Shown here in pieces: positions 50,961-58,278 of a DNA stretch of 64,000 bases (positions within the stretch are counted from its first letter, which is position 1; every line of letters starts with the position of its first letter). The stretch spans positions 1-64,000 of the forward strand of contig CBFHAI010000019.1 of NCBI GenBank assembly GCA_965653565.1, written 5' to 3'. Made by a program: the position numbers and the translations under genes. Source of the stretch: JALCLA01 sp965653565. GTDB lineage: Bacteria > Pseudomonadota > Gammaproteobacteria > Xanthomonadales > Xanthomonadaceae. Below the pieces are notes generated by a model. The model had not been told where the DNA came from. It saw nothing but the letters and a program-made list of their open reading frames with translations, and did no database searches.

Positions 50961-52088
50961 ATGACAATCAAACCTGCTTTCTTCTTTTTCGCCGCGCTGG
51001 CCACCGCAGCGCTGGCGGCGGCGGATATTCCCACGCCGACGCCGGCGCCCAGGGTGCTGATGGTGCTCAGCTCGGAAGGCCGCGATGGCGGCAAAACGCG
51101 GCCCGGCTTCGAGATGGACGAGCTGGCGCAGGCCTGGGCGATCGTGCGCGACAGCGGCATCGATGTGGTGCTTGCCAGTCCCAGCGGCGGCGCGGTGCAT
51201 GCCGATGCCTACGACCCGAAGGATCCCGCGAACCTGCGTTTCCTGGCCGACGAGAAGGCGCGCGCGATGCTGGACGCCACGCACCGCATCGACGCCATCG
51301 ATGCGAAGCAGTTCGATGCGGTGTTCGTCATCGGCGGCAAGGGTGCGATGTTCGATCTGGCGGTCGATGCCGAACTGGCGCAATTGCTCGCGCAGGTGCA
51401 CGACGCGGGCGGTATCGTGGCCGCGGTTTGTCACGGCAGCGCCGCGCTGGCCGGCGTGCGATTGGCGAACGGCGAGTGGCTGGTGAAGGATCGGCGCGTG
51501 ACCGGCTTCACCGGCGAAGAGGAAGCGGTGTTCGGCAAGCAATGGTCCGCCGAATTTCCGTTCGAAATCGAAGGCGCGATGCGCGAGCGCGGAGCACGGT
51601 GGAGCGAAGCGCCGCTGATGATGCCGAACCTCGCCGTCGACGACCGCCTGATCACGGGACAAAACCCCTACTCGACCGGCGCGGTGGCCGATGCACTGGT
51701 GCGGTCGCTGGGTCGCACGCCTGCGCCACGCGAAGCGCGGCGCGACGAGGCGAGCCTGGCGCTGTTGCAGCGCGCCGTCGCGGGCGAAATGCAGCAGGCG
51801 CGTGCCGAGCTGGCCGCCGAGCCGTCGCGCTTCCAGCCTGAGCTCATCGGTATAGTCGGGCACTACCAATTGCAGGTGGCTTCGAATCCCGGGCAGGTGA
51901 CGCAGGCTTTGGCAGCGATGGAGCTGGCCACGCCGCACTTCGCCGCCGCCGAACTGAAAGTCAGCCGTGCCGAAGCGCACTTCCGGTTGGGAGAACTGGC
52001 CGCCGCACGCACCCTGCTCGACGAAGTGCTGGCGGCGCAACCCGCACTGCCTGCCGCGCTCGCGCTGAACGAACGAATGACCCGATGA
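50961..52088 (+). CDS. Periplasmic DJ-1/PfpI-family protein with helical C-terminal extension
   Basis: A 375-residue protein with a signal peptide (residues about 5-21, TAALAAAD). Residues 30-250 form a DJ-1/PfpI glutamine-amidotransferase-like domain of the Hsp31/glyoxalase III type: VLMVLSSEGRDGGK, VLASPSGGAV, FVIGGKGAMFDL and the nucleophile elbow VAAVCHGSAAL. The last ~110 residues are helical and TPR-like (ELIGIVGHYQLQVASNPGQV; AEAHFRLGELAAARTLLDEV). DJ-1 proteins are usually cytosolic; export is unusual. The response-regulator gene starts two bases after its stop, so it is in an operon with a two-component system. Confidence 0.85.
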   Translation: MTIKPAFFFFAALATAALAAADIPTPTPAPRVLMVLSSEGRDGGKTRPGFEMDELAQAWAIVRDSGIDVVLASPSGGAVHADAYDPKDPANLRFLADEKARAMLDATHRIDAIDAKQFDAVFVIGGKGAMFDLAVDAELAQLLAQVHDAGGIVAAVCHGSAALAGVRLANGEWLVKDRRVTGFTGEEEAVFGKQWSAEFPFEIEGAMRERGARWSEAPLMMPNLAVDDRLITGQNPYSTGAVADALVRSLGRTPAPREARRDEASLALLQRAVAGEMQQARAELAAEPSRFQPELIGIVGHYQLQVASNPGQVTQALAAMELATPHFAAAELKVSRAEAHFRLGELAAARTLLDEVLAAQPALPAALALNERMTR

Positions 52089-52089
52089 A

Positions 52090-52812
52090 ATGCCCGTCAA
52101 TCCGCTGAGAATCCTGCTGGTGGAAGACAGCGAGCCGTTGCAGGCGGCGTTGGCGACGCTGTTCGAAGCGCAAGGACATCATCTGGATTTCGCCGCCGAC
52201 GGTCGCCACGGGCTGCAGCTCGCGTTGGCGCAACCGCCCGATGTGCTCGTGCTCGATCTGGGCCTACCCGGCATGGATGGCCTGCGCGTCTGCACCGAGT
52301 TGCGCGCGCGCGCCGATCGCCATGTGCCGATTCTCATGCTGACGGCGCGCGACACCGTGCAGGACAAGCTGCAGGGTTTCGCGGCCGGCGCCGACGATTA
52401 TCTCGTAAAGCCATTCTCCGGTGACGAATTGCTGGCGCGCTGCGTGGCGTTGTCGCGCCGGCATCGCGTCGGCGCGTCGCACGAATTGCGCATCGGATCG
52501 CTGGTGCTCGATCGTCGCAGCCATGCCGCGCGGCGCGGCGAGCGAACCCTGATGTTGAACCAGACCGCAAGACAGATTCTCGTTGCCCTGGCCGAAGCGC
52601 ATCCGCGTCCGCTCACCCGCTCGGAAATCGTGCGGCAGTTGTGGGGCGACGAGGCGCCGCCGTCCGATCCGTTGCGCACGCACCTGTACTACTTGCGCCG
52701 CGAGCTGGATCCGCCCGGCGCGAAACCGATGCTGGTCACCGTGCATGGCGTCGGATTCCGATTGGAACCGGACGCATGGATCCGCCGCGCCGGCTGCAGC
52801 GCCGCTTGCTGA
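52090..52812 (+). CDS. OmpR-family response regulator
   Basis: A 240-residue regulator. The receiver domain is at residues 7-120, with LLVEDSE, the phospho-accepting Asp in VLVLDLGLPGMDG and the conserved Lys in DYLVKPFSG. The winged helix is at about 130-230 (HPRPLTRSEIVRQLWGDE; LRTHLYYLRRELD; TVHGVGFRLE). It overlaps the histidine kinase gene by 37 bases and follows the DJ-1-like gene with a one-base gap. Confidence 0.93.
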   Translation: MPVNPLRILLVEDSEPLQAALATLFEAQGHHLDFAADGRHGLQLALAQPPDVLVLDLGLPGMDGLRVCTELRARADRHVPILMLTARDTVQDKLQGFAAGADDYLVKPFSGDELLARCVALSRRHRVGASHELRIGSLVLDRRSHAARRGERTLMLNQTARQILVALAEAHPRPLTRSEIVRQLWGDEAPPSDPLRTHLYYLRRELDPPGAKPMLVTVHGVGFRLEPDAWIRRAGCSAAC

Positions 52813-54050
52813 TCGTGCTCGCCGGTTTCACGCTGGCCGTGGCCGCGGTGTTCTCGTTCTACACGATCGTATTCGCGTACGAACTGGAAGATGCGTTCTT
52901 CTTCGCGCAGTTGCGTGAAGAGGCCACGCGCCTGCAGGAAGGACGCGATGCGAGCGGCCACTGGGGCACGACGCGCGACCCTCGCATCACCTTGCACCGG
53001 CGCGCCGACACCTTGCCCGACGCGGTGCGGACCTTGCTCGATGCGGAACCCGACCGCGTCGAATTTGCGGGCGGCGACGGCCATCACTACCACTTGCACG
53101 TGCTGCCGGACGGCGAAGGCGGCAACGCCTGGCTGCTGTACGACGTCGACGACCGGCTTCTCGTGCGACCGATGCGCGGTTCGCTGCTCTGGTTGCTCAC
53201 CGGCACGGCCTTGCTCGCAGTCACTCTTGCGATCGTCGCGGGCCACCTTGTTGCGCGCGGTCTCACCCGGCGACTGTCGCGACTTGCCCACGATGTCGCC
53301 GCGCTGGACCCGCAACGGCTTCCGCAGCATTGGACATCGGCGGCGGGCGATGACGAAGTGAGCGTCGTGACACGCGGCGTCGATACGCTGGTGTCGCGGC
53401 TGCGCGAGTTCGTCGCGCGCGAGCGCAGCTTCACACGCGATGCCAGTCACGAACTGCGCACGCCGCTGGCGGTGATCCGCAGTGCCGGCGACCAGATCGC
53501 GCGGCAGCCGGAGCTGGGTCCGACGGCGCGGCTGCACGCAGCGCTGATCCGCGATTCGACGGCACGCCTGGAAAGCACGGTCGATACGCTGCTCGCGTTG
53601 GCGCGCGAAGAGCAAACCGACGCGCCGTCGCAGGATGTGGTGTTGTTGCCGATGCTCGAACAGGCCATCGTCGAACAGTCGAGCCGACGCGACGACGGGA
53701 ACCTGCAGGTGCAAGTGAACGTGCCGGCATCGGCGCGGGTTCACGCGCCGCCGGCCGTACTGCAAATCCTGCTCGCCAATCTGGTCGGCAATGCCTTCGC
53801 GCACTCGAGCACGGGCGTCGTGTCCTTCGCGGTCGAGGGCGAAGAGTTCTGCATTCGCAATCCGGTCGCCGTCAGCGAGTTGCCGGAAGCAGGTACCGAG
53901 GCCACGCCGTTCCAGCGTGGTGCGGGCAGCGACGGGTTCGGCCTGGGCCTGGCGATCGTGCATCGGCTGAGCGCACGGTTCGCAATCCCGCTGACGATCG
54001 AGACGCGCGGCAACGAAGTCGTCGCGCGGCTCAAATTGGCCGGCCTTTGA
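52776..54050 (+). CDS. Sensor histidine kinase
   Basis: A 424-residue kinase. The first transmembrane helix is at about 11-33 (LLIVLAGFTLAVAAVFSFYT), a ~100-residue periplasmic sensor follows (RADTLPDAVRTLLDAEPDR; GDGHHYHLHVLPDGEGG), then the second helix at about 140-163 (LLWLLTGTALLAVTLAIVAG), HAMP, HisKA with RDASHELRTPLAVIR, and HATPase (LLANLVGNAFAHSSTG; GFGLGLAIVHRLS). It is the cognate partner of the overlapping response regulator. The neighbouring periplasmic DJ-1-like protein could affect its sensor domain; that is inference. Confidence 0.93.
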   Translation: MDPPRRLQRRLLIVLAGFTLAVAAVFSFYTIVFAYELEDAFFFAQLREEATRLQEGRDASGHWGTTRDPRITLHRRADTLPDAVRTLLDAEPDRVEFAGGDGHHYHLHVLPDGEGGNAWLLYDVDDRLLVRPMRGSLLWLLTGTALLAVTLAIVAGHLVARGLTRRLSRLAHDVAALDPQRLPQHWTSAAGDDEVSVVTRGVDTLVSRLREFVARERSFTRDASHELRTPLAVIRSAGDQIARQPELGPTARLHAALIRDSTARLESTVDTLLALAREEQTDAPSQDVVLLPMLEQAIVEQSSRRDDGNLQVQVNVPASARVHAPPAVLQILLANLVGNAFAHSSTGVVSFAVEGEEFCIRNPVAVSELPEAGTEATPFQRGAGSDGFGLGLAIVHRLSARFAIPLTIETRGNEVVARLKLAGL

Positions 54051-54264
54051 CATTCATTTGAGCACCGCCTGCGATGCTGGAATCGCGATTCCCGTGTCCT
54101 CGAAAGCGTCAGGGTGAAACCGATGAGTTGCCGCGCGGCCCGCTACGCCCGAGCGGTTCTCACCGCGAGGACGTCCTCAACACCAGCCTGTCGGATCTTA
54201 CCTTCGAGCCCGCTACACTTCCCGCTCGCAACCCACTCGCCAGTCCTACACACCAGGAGGTTTC

Positions 54265-54531
54265 ATGTCGTCCAGACTCGTGATGCTCGCGCTGGCCAGC
54301 TCGCTGCTCGCACCGATCGCATCGGCCGGTGAAGCCGACATCTGCTACAGCGCGAACGTCCCGCTCGGCACCTCGGCACCGCCGACCAATGCCACCGTGT
54401 TCGCCTGCCCCACCGCCGGCAACCTGACCCTGCCGCAGCTGGCCGCCGCCGGCTGGCGCGTCGTGCAGCTCACGCCGGTCGTCACCTCCGGCTCCACGCA
54501 AGCCAACCAGCTCGTGATCCAACGCCCGTGA
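54265..54531 (+). CDS. Small secreted protein, member 1 of a tandem pair
   Basis: An 88-residue protein with a strong ribosome site (AGGAGG) and a signal peptide (residues 5-21, IASAG). The mature part starts with ADICYSANVPLGTS and has PPTNATVFACPTAGNLT, LPQLAAAGWRVVQLTPV. Two Cys residues (CYS and CPTAG) probably form a disulfide. It has the same plan as the next gene, with which it overlaps (GTGA). No known family is recognised. Confidence 0.78.
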   Translation: MSSRLVMLALASSLLAPIASAGEADICYSANVPLGTSAPPTNATVFACPTAGNLTLPQLAAAGWRVVQLTPVVTSGSTQANQLVIQRP

Positions 54532-54830
54532 AGCACTGCCTCGCCGTGATGCTCGCCTGCTGCGCGGTGCCATCGATATCGCGCGCGGAAATCTGCTACT
54601 CCGATGCGCAGAACGCCGCCGCCGCCGTGCCGCCGACGTCGAGCACCTTCTTCAACTGCCCCGACGCCGGACGCAAGACCCTGACCGAACTGGCGCAAGC
54701 CGGCTTCGTCGTGATCAAACTCGCGCCGCTCATCGTCGGCCAGGCCGGACCGGAGCTGCAGTCGGCGCAACAACTGATCATCGAATTGCCGGCGCGTGTG
54801 TTCGCGAGTGGCTTCGAGTCCGGATCGTGA
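54528..54830 (+). CDS. Small secreted protein, member 2 of a tandem pair, with GFE tail
   Basis: A 100-residue protein with a signal peptide (residues 5-20). The mature part begins AEICYSDAQNAAAAVPPT, then FFNCPDAGRKTLTELAQAGF, VVIKLAPLIVG, sharing CYS, PPT, CP-AG, TL-ELA-AG and the V-L-P rhythm with the upstream gene. It ends in ARVFASGFESGS, a GFE-type tail that its partner lacks. The GTG start overlaps the stop of member 1, so the two are co-translated. Confidence 0.78.
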   Translation: MKHCLAVMLACCAVPSISRAEICYSDAQNAAAAVPPTSSTFFNCPDAGRKTLTELAQAGFVVIKLAPLIVGQAGPELQSAQQLIIELPARVFASGFESGS

Positions 54831-54870
54831 ATCCGGCAGCCGCATCGGCGCGCCGATGGTGAACGCATCC

Positions 54871-54894
54871 GTCTGCGCTCTTTGCGGCGCAGAC
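54871..54894. terminator. Candidate bidirectional terminator hairpin
   Basis: Eight-bp stem GTCTGCGC / GCGCAGAC with loop TCTTTGCG, between the convergent small secreted gene and the zinc-ribbon gene. Confidence 0.5.
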
Positions 54895-54934
54895 GATGTC
54901 GCGCAGTTCGTTGTTTGCAGAATCCGGCGTGGAG

Positions 54935-55147
54935 TTAGGTAACGAACAAGTCGAAGATATTGCTCAACGCCCGCTTGTCGGCCTTGAAGAATTCGGTATG
55001 ACGGCAACGCACGCAAGTCACACTCGTGAAGCGGCTGCCCTCCACATCGAACACCTTCGCCAGCACACTGCCGGCCACATGCATTTCGCCGAGCTCGCAG
55101 GCGGTGTGTTTGCAGCGCAAACAGCTGAAGTTGGTTAGCTCGGCCAT
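54935..55147 (-). CDS. Small zinc-ribbon protein
   Basis: A 70-residue protein with two Cys pairs, CLRCKHT and CVRCRHTEFF, spaced about 35 residues as in nucleic-acid-binding zinc ribbons of Xanthomonadales. It has no signal peptide. A strong GGAGG lies seven bases before the ATG. Function unknown. Confidence 0.78.
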   Translation of the reverse strand: MAELTNFSCLRCKHTACELGEMHVAGSVLAKVFDVEGSRFTSVTCVRCRHTEFFKADKRALSNIFDLFVT

Positions 55148-55240
55148 GGTTTGTCCTCCAGCGAAGCTACGATTCTAGCTACGGCACGAGGAGAAATGTA
55201 TTCGGAACGAGTCAGGTGCAGGCGCAATGCAGCACGCGCA

Positions 55241-56527
55241 TCAACCGACGATGTTCTGCGCGATGTCGCGTTCGCGATGCTCGAAGGCATCGACGAACTG
55301 GTCGAGCTCGCGATGGCTCATGCCGATGGAATGTCCGACCTGACGCCAACGGCTGGTTGCGCGCTCAACCTCGGCCAGTATTCGAATGGCGGCGCCACGG
55401 TCGATGCGGAAATACGGCGCGACTGACATCAAGGCCCCGATCGATGCCTCCGGCCCGGCGTCCTCCGAGATCCAGGTTTTCAGTTCGCGGGCGCGCTCGG
55501 GAAATGGATTGACGTCGAAGGCTGGCGCCAGCGTCCATTGCCCTCGTTGGCGGTGCAGGAATCCGTGGTTGTGGAGGTGATCATCTACGTTGGTGATGAG
55601 AATCGAGAAGGCGATGCGTCGCCACAATTCTTCGATGTCGGCTTGGGTCCGGGCGCCTACCTGCCGCAGGACCTCGACGATTTCCGTGTAGCTATGTTCA
55701 CTTCCGTCCGCGGTGTCTACGCCGAGCATGGTTGCCGCGGAGACGTACATCAAACGACCGCCGTCGTCCGGCCGATCGAATCGACGGATCAGTGCGACCG
55801 GACTGCCATCGCTGTCCACCAACCTGGCCTCGGCGGCATCGATGCCGGCGTCCCGCGCCAACAGGAGGGCCAGCACTTCTCCCTTGGTCACGGCGCGGTC
55901 GTCTTGCACGCTGGGGAATTTGCCGAGGGACAATCGGCCGTCCTCATCGATTACGGTACATTTCGGGCGCAAGCCTCCCAGGCTGGTACCGCGGCCGCGC
56001 AGGTAGGCCAGGTCGTCCGCGGTTTCGGTGTGCTGCTCCACCGCCCGCGATGCGGAACGCAACATGCCCAACTCGATCAGTGGCGGCGCGGTGCGTCTTG
56101 CAGGATCCGACGCTCGTTGAAAACATCCGCTCTCATCGCGGAAGCGCAATGCGCCGACGCGACTGGTGTCGTCGACCGCCAAGAGCAGATCAACGTGATT
56201 CAATGCGTGCGCTTCGACGACCGCACCGGTCTGCCTGGCCTGTTGGCGTTGCTTCGCATGGTCGCGCAGGATGACCTTGCGTCCCCAGCCATCGGGCTCG
56301 GTGTCCGCGATCGCGCCATGGAATAGCGAACCATCGCGCCCTTGCTGGTGGAACTGCATGCCGGAAACCAGGGGCAGCCCCGGTTCGAGCGCGAAACGAT
56401 CTTCGGCAGCCAACCAATCCGGGTGATATTCGAAACCCGCACTCTGACGTGCGCCCTGAACTTCGAATCGGAGCGTGCCGACCTGGCGCGTGGATTCGCC
56501 GAGAAAAACATCGAGCACCCGTTTCAT
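55241..56527 (-). CDS. hipA: HipA-family kinase toxin
   Basis: A 428-residue Ser/Thr kinase of the HipA type. In E. coli HipA phosphorylates glutamyl-tRNA synthetase and causes growth arrest and persistence. Motifs: RGRGTSLGGLRPK (N-lobe, Ser and Lys of the nucleotide loop), NVDDHLHNHGFL (catalytic loop) and APAFDVNP (metal-binding Asp). The length is normal for the family and the frame is intact. The ATG overlaps the hipB stop (ATGA), so antitoxin and toxin are translationally coupled. Confidence 0.92.
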   Translation of the reverse strand: MKRVLDVFLGESTRQVGTLRFEVQGARQSAGFEYHPDWLAAEDRFALEPGLPLVSGMQFHQQGRDGSLFHGAIADTEPDGWGRKVILRDHAKQRQQARQTGAVVEAHALNHVDLLLAVDDTSRVGALRFRDESGCFQRASDPARRTAPPLIELGMLRSASRAVEQHTETADDLAYLRGRGTSLGGLRPKCTVIDEDGRLSLGKFPSVQDDRAVTKGEVLALLLARDAGIDAAEARLVDSDGSPVALIRRFDRPDDGGRLMYVSAATMLGVDTADGSEHSYTEIVEVLRQVGARTQADIEELWRRIAFSILITNVDDHLHNHGFLHRQRGQWTLAPAFDVNPFPERARELKTWISEDAGPEASIGALMSVAPYFRIDRGAAIRILAEVERATSRWRQVGHSIGMSHRELDQFVDAFEHRERDIAQNIVG

Positions 56528-56853
56528 AGCGGCTTGGCTTTCTTCGGCCGTACCCGTTGCGGCAGGCGACTGCTGTCCATCAGCATTCCGGTTTCATCGC
56601 TGCGGCTGTCCGCGATCTCGGCCAGGCCGTTGGAGAATCCGAGCGTGAACAAGGTCATTGCGTACACCCCCATGGACACGCTGGGGTCGCCTTTCTCGAC
56701 CTTCAGGTAGGTCGCCTTCGAGACGCCGACGCGTTCGACCATCATTTCGACGGTCAGACTGCGTTTTCGGCGCGCGTCCCTGAGGTCCTTGCCAAGCTTG
56801 GCAAGGGCACGCCGGACCCGGGGAGGGAGGATGTCAGTGACGGGAGATCGCAT
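56524..56853 (-). CDS. hipB: HipB-like helix-turn-helix antitoxin
   Basis: A 109-residue DNA-binding antitoxin. The XRE helix-turn-helix is at about 15-75: LGKDLRDARRKRSLTVEMM, ERVGVSKATYLKVEKGD, PSVSMGVYAMTLFTLG. A C-terminal Lys/Arg tail (RVRPKKAKPL) follows. HipB dimers bind the hip operator and HipA. Upstream bases 56855-56914 contain TTAAGGG and GGATA inverted repeats that suit this role. Confidence 0.9.
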   Translation of the reverse strand: MRSPVTDILPPRVRRALAKLGKDLRDARRKRSLTVEMMVERVGVSKATYLKVEKGDPSVSMGVYAMTLFTLGFSNGLAEIADSRSDETGMLMDSSRLPQRVRPKKAKPL

Positions 56854-56854
56854 A

Positions 56855-56914
56855 AATAAGGCCTCATAAAATAGCCCTTAAGCTTGTTAAGGGATAGATT
56901 ATTAGTCCTTATCC
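56855..56914 (-). promoter_or_regulatory. hipBA operator/promoter region
   Basis: AT-rich leader with the palindrome CCCTTAA-GCTTG-TTAAGGG (56875-56893) and the inverted pair GGATA (56892-56896) / TATCC (56910-56914). ATAAGG half-sites occur at both ends. The known E. coli HipB operator is built from TATCC/GGATA pairs, so autoregulation by HipB is likely. Confidence 0.6.
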
Positions 56915-57398
56915 GCCTGGGGCGGAGACATGTCAAGTCCGATCAAGCCCCGGTGGGCAGCAGGCATGTCGGCGCCGGGCCGCTGAACACCCGCAGTAGC
57001 GCGCCGTGCAATCCGCCTCCTGCCTTTCGGCGATGCACCTGCCGCCACCCGCTCGCCGAGCAGCGCACTCGACAGTCGGGAGTGCGGAACGAAAGGAAGA
57101 CGAGCGCGGAACGTTCGGGGCTCGCATCGCGCGCGCCGCCATCTATCGGAACTACATCAGATCGCGAGTGAGCGAGTGAGGATCATCGCGCGCGTATCGA
57201 TGGCATGGAGTCGATTCGAGGCAAGGGCCGGTAAGTTGCTCTGACCCCAAGCGATCCGTCGCGCTTGTCCACCCTTTTGCCGGGGTTCGTATCAGGTAGC
57301 ACTGGCATTCGCCATCGCGAGGTAACGCGTTCTCCCTACCCGCCGTTCGCACTCCTGCATGGAAAACGATCGCCCATCACCGAATCGGAGGTCCGCGC
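56915..57398. other. Intergenic region between hipBA and a secreted-protein gene
   Basis: No gene is supported. Near 57233-57250 it contains AAGTTGCTCTGACCCCAA, resembling the GGGGTCAGAG termini of REP-like elements associated with Y1 transposases in Gammaproteobacteria. No transposase is present. The last ~100 bases should hold the promoter of the following gene. Confidence 0.45.
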
Positions 57399-58190
57399 AT
57401 GCGCCTGTTTATCGCCGCACTCGTCTTGTCACTCGCCAGCCCCGGCGCCTCGGCCCGGATGTACCTGCAGGGCAAGGATTCCTTTGCTCGCTGCAAACCG
57501 TGTTCCGAGATCGCCAACATCACCTTCGCCTACAACAAGGTTGGAGCTCTCAACTGCGCCTACGGCTGTACGACGTCTTGCAGCGCGATTCCGAAAGCGA
57601 CGAATGACTCTTCCGAACGTGCCTCCGCTCAGGACGATCCCTTGCGCGGACTGGATCCCCTGTCGCTTGCGCCGAGCGCCGCATGCCCGGGGAAGGACGT
57701 CCCAAGGTTGCTGCTCAACTACTATGCATTCGATATTGACGACGCGCAGATTCGTGCGATAGCAAAGGTATCTCCCCCGGCTGCATGGTTCGTGGCCGTG
57801 CTGCGCGACCAACCGGAAATCCCGCCGGTAGCCCTCGAGGAAGGCGAGACGATCGATGAATCCATCGTCACCGCCGAGAACATCGATCTGCTCCTCGAGG
57901 GCTTGGACGACGACGTCAGTCATGCCGCAGTGTCCCCGCCCCTCGAAGGCGACGTCTCGTTCGTGACCAACACGCGCGTGCATCGCCTACCCAACGGCCG
58001 TCGCGTGTTCGTCGTGGAATCTCGCGTCCTGGACCACCCGACCGGCGCGACGCTGGCGACGCCGTATCCGCGTTTCGCGGTCGAGATCGAGCAAATCGCG
58101 AACCAGACCCGCAAGGTGGGCGGCGCGGAAGGCAGCGATGCCACGCTGTGGCGTGTGGTGTCGTGGGGCAGTCCCGAGCGCTACTTCTGA
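57399..58190 (+). CDS. Secreted cysteine-bearing protein of unknown function
   Basis: A 263-residue protein with a signal peptide (residues about 2-19). Five Cys residues cluster in the first 45 mature residues (SFARCKPCSEI, LNCAYGCTTSCSA), and one more lies at SAACPGKD. The C-terminal half is acidic then beta-rich (VALEEGETIDESIVTAENID; FVTNTRVHRLPNGRRVFVVE; WRVVSWGSPERYF). GGAGG precedes the ATG. No family is recognised. A 17-bp perfect hairpin ends the gene. Confidence 0.75.
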   Translation: MRLFIAALVLSLASPGASARMYLQGKDSFARCKPCSEIANITFAYNKVGALNCAYGCTTSCSAIPKATNDSSERASAQDDPLRGLDPLSLAPSAACPGKDVPRLLLNYYAFDIDDAQIRAIAKVSPPAAWFVAVLRDQPEIPPVALEEGETIDESIVTAENIDLLLEGLDDDVSHAAVSPPLEGDVSFVTNTRVHRLPNGRRVFVVESRVLDHPTGATLATPYPRFAVEIEQIANQTRKVGGAEGSDATLWRVVSWGSPERYF

Positions 58191-58224
58191 TTGAAGGCGC
58201 TGCTTCTCGCCTTCTGTGCCACTG

Positions 58225-58264
58225 CCCCGCGGCCTTTCGCCGTTGCAGGCGAAAGGCCGCGGGG
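58225..58264. terminator. Strong hairpin between convergent genes
   Basis: Perfect 17-bp inverted repeat CCCCGCGGCCTTTCGCC and its complement, with six-base loop GTTGCA, 35 bases after one gene and 15 bases after the stop of the opposite gene. No T run, but the stem is very stable; likely a shared terminator. Confidence 0.75.
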
Positions 58265-58278
58265 TCCATTGCAGGCAG

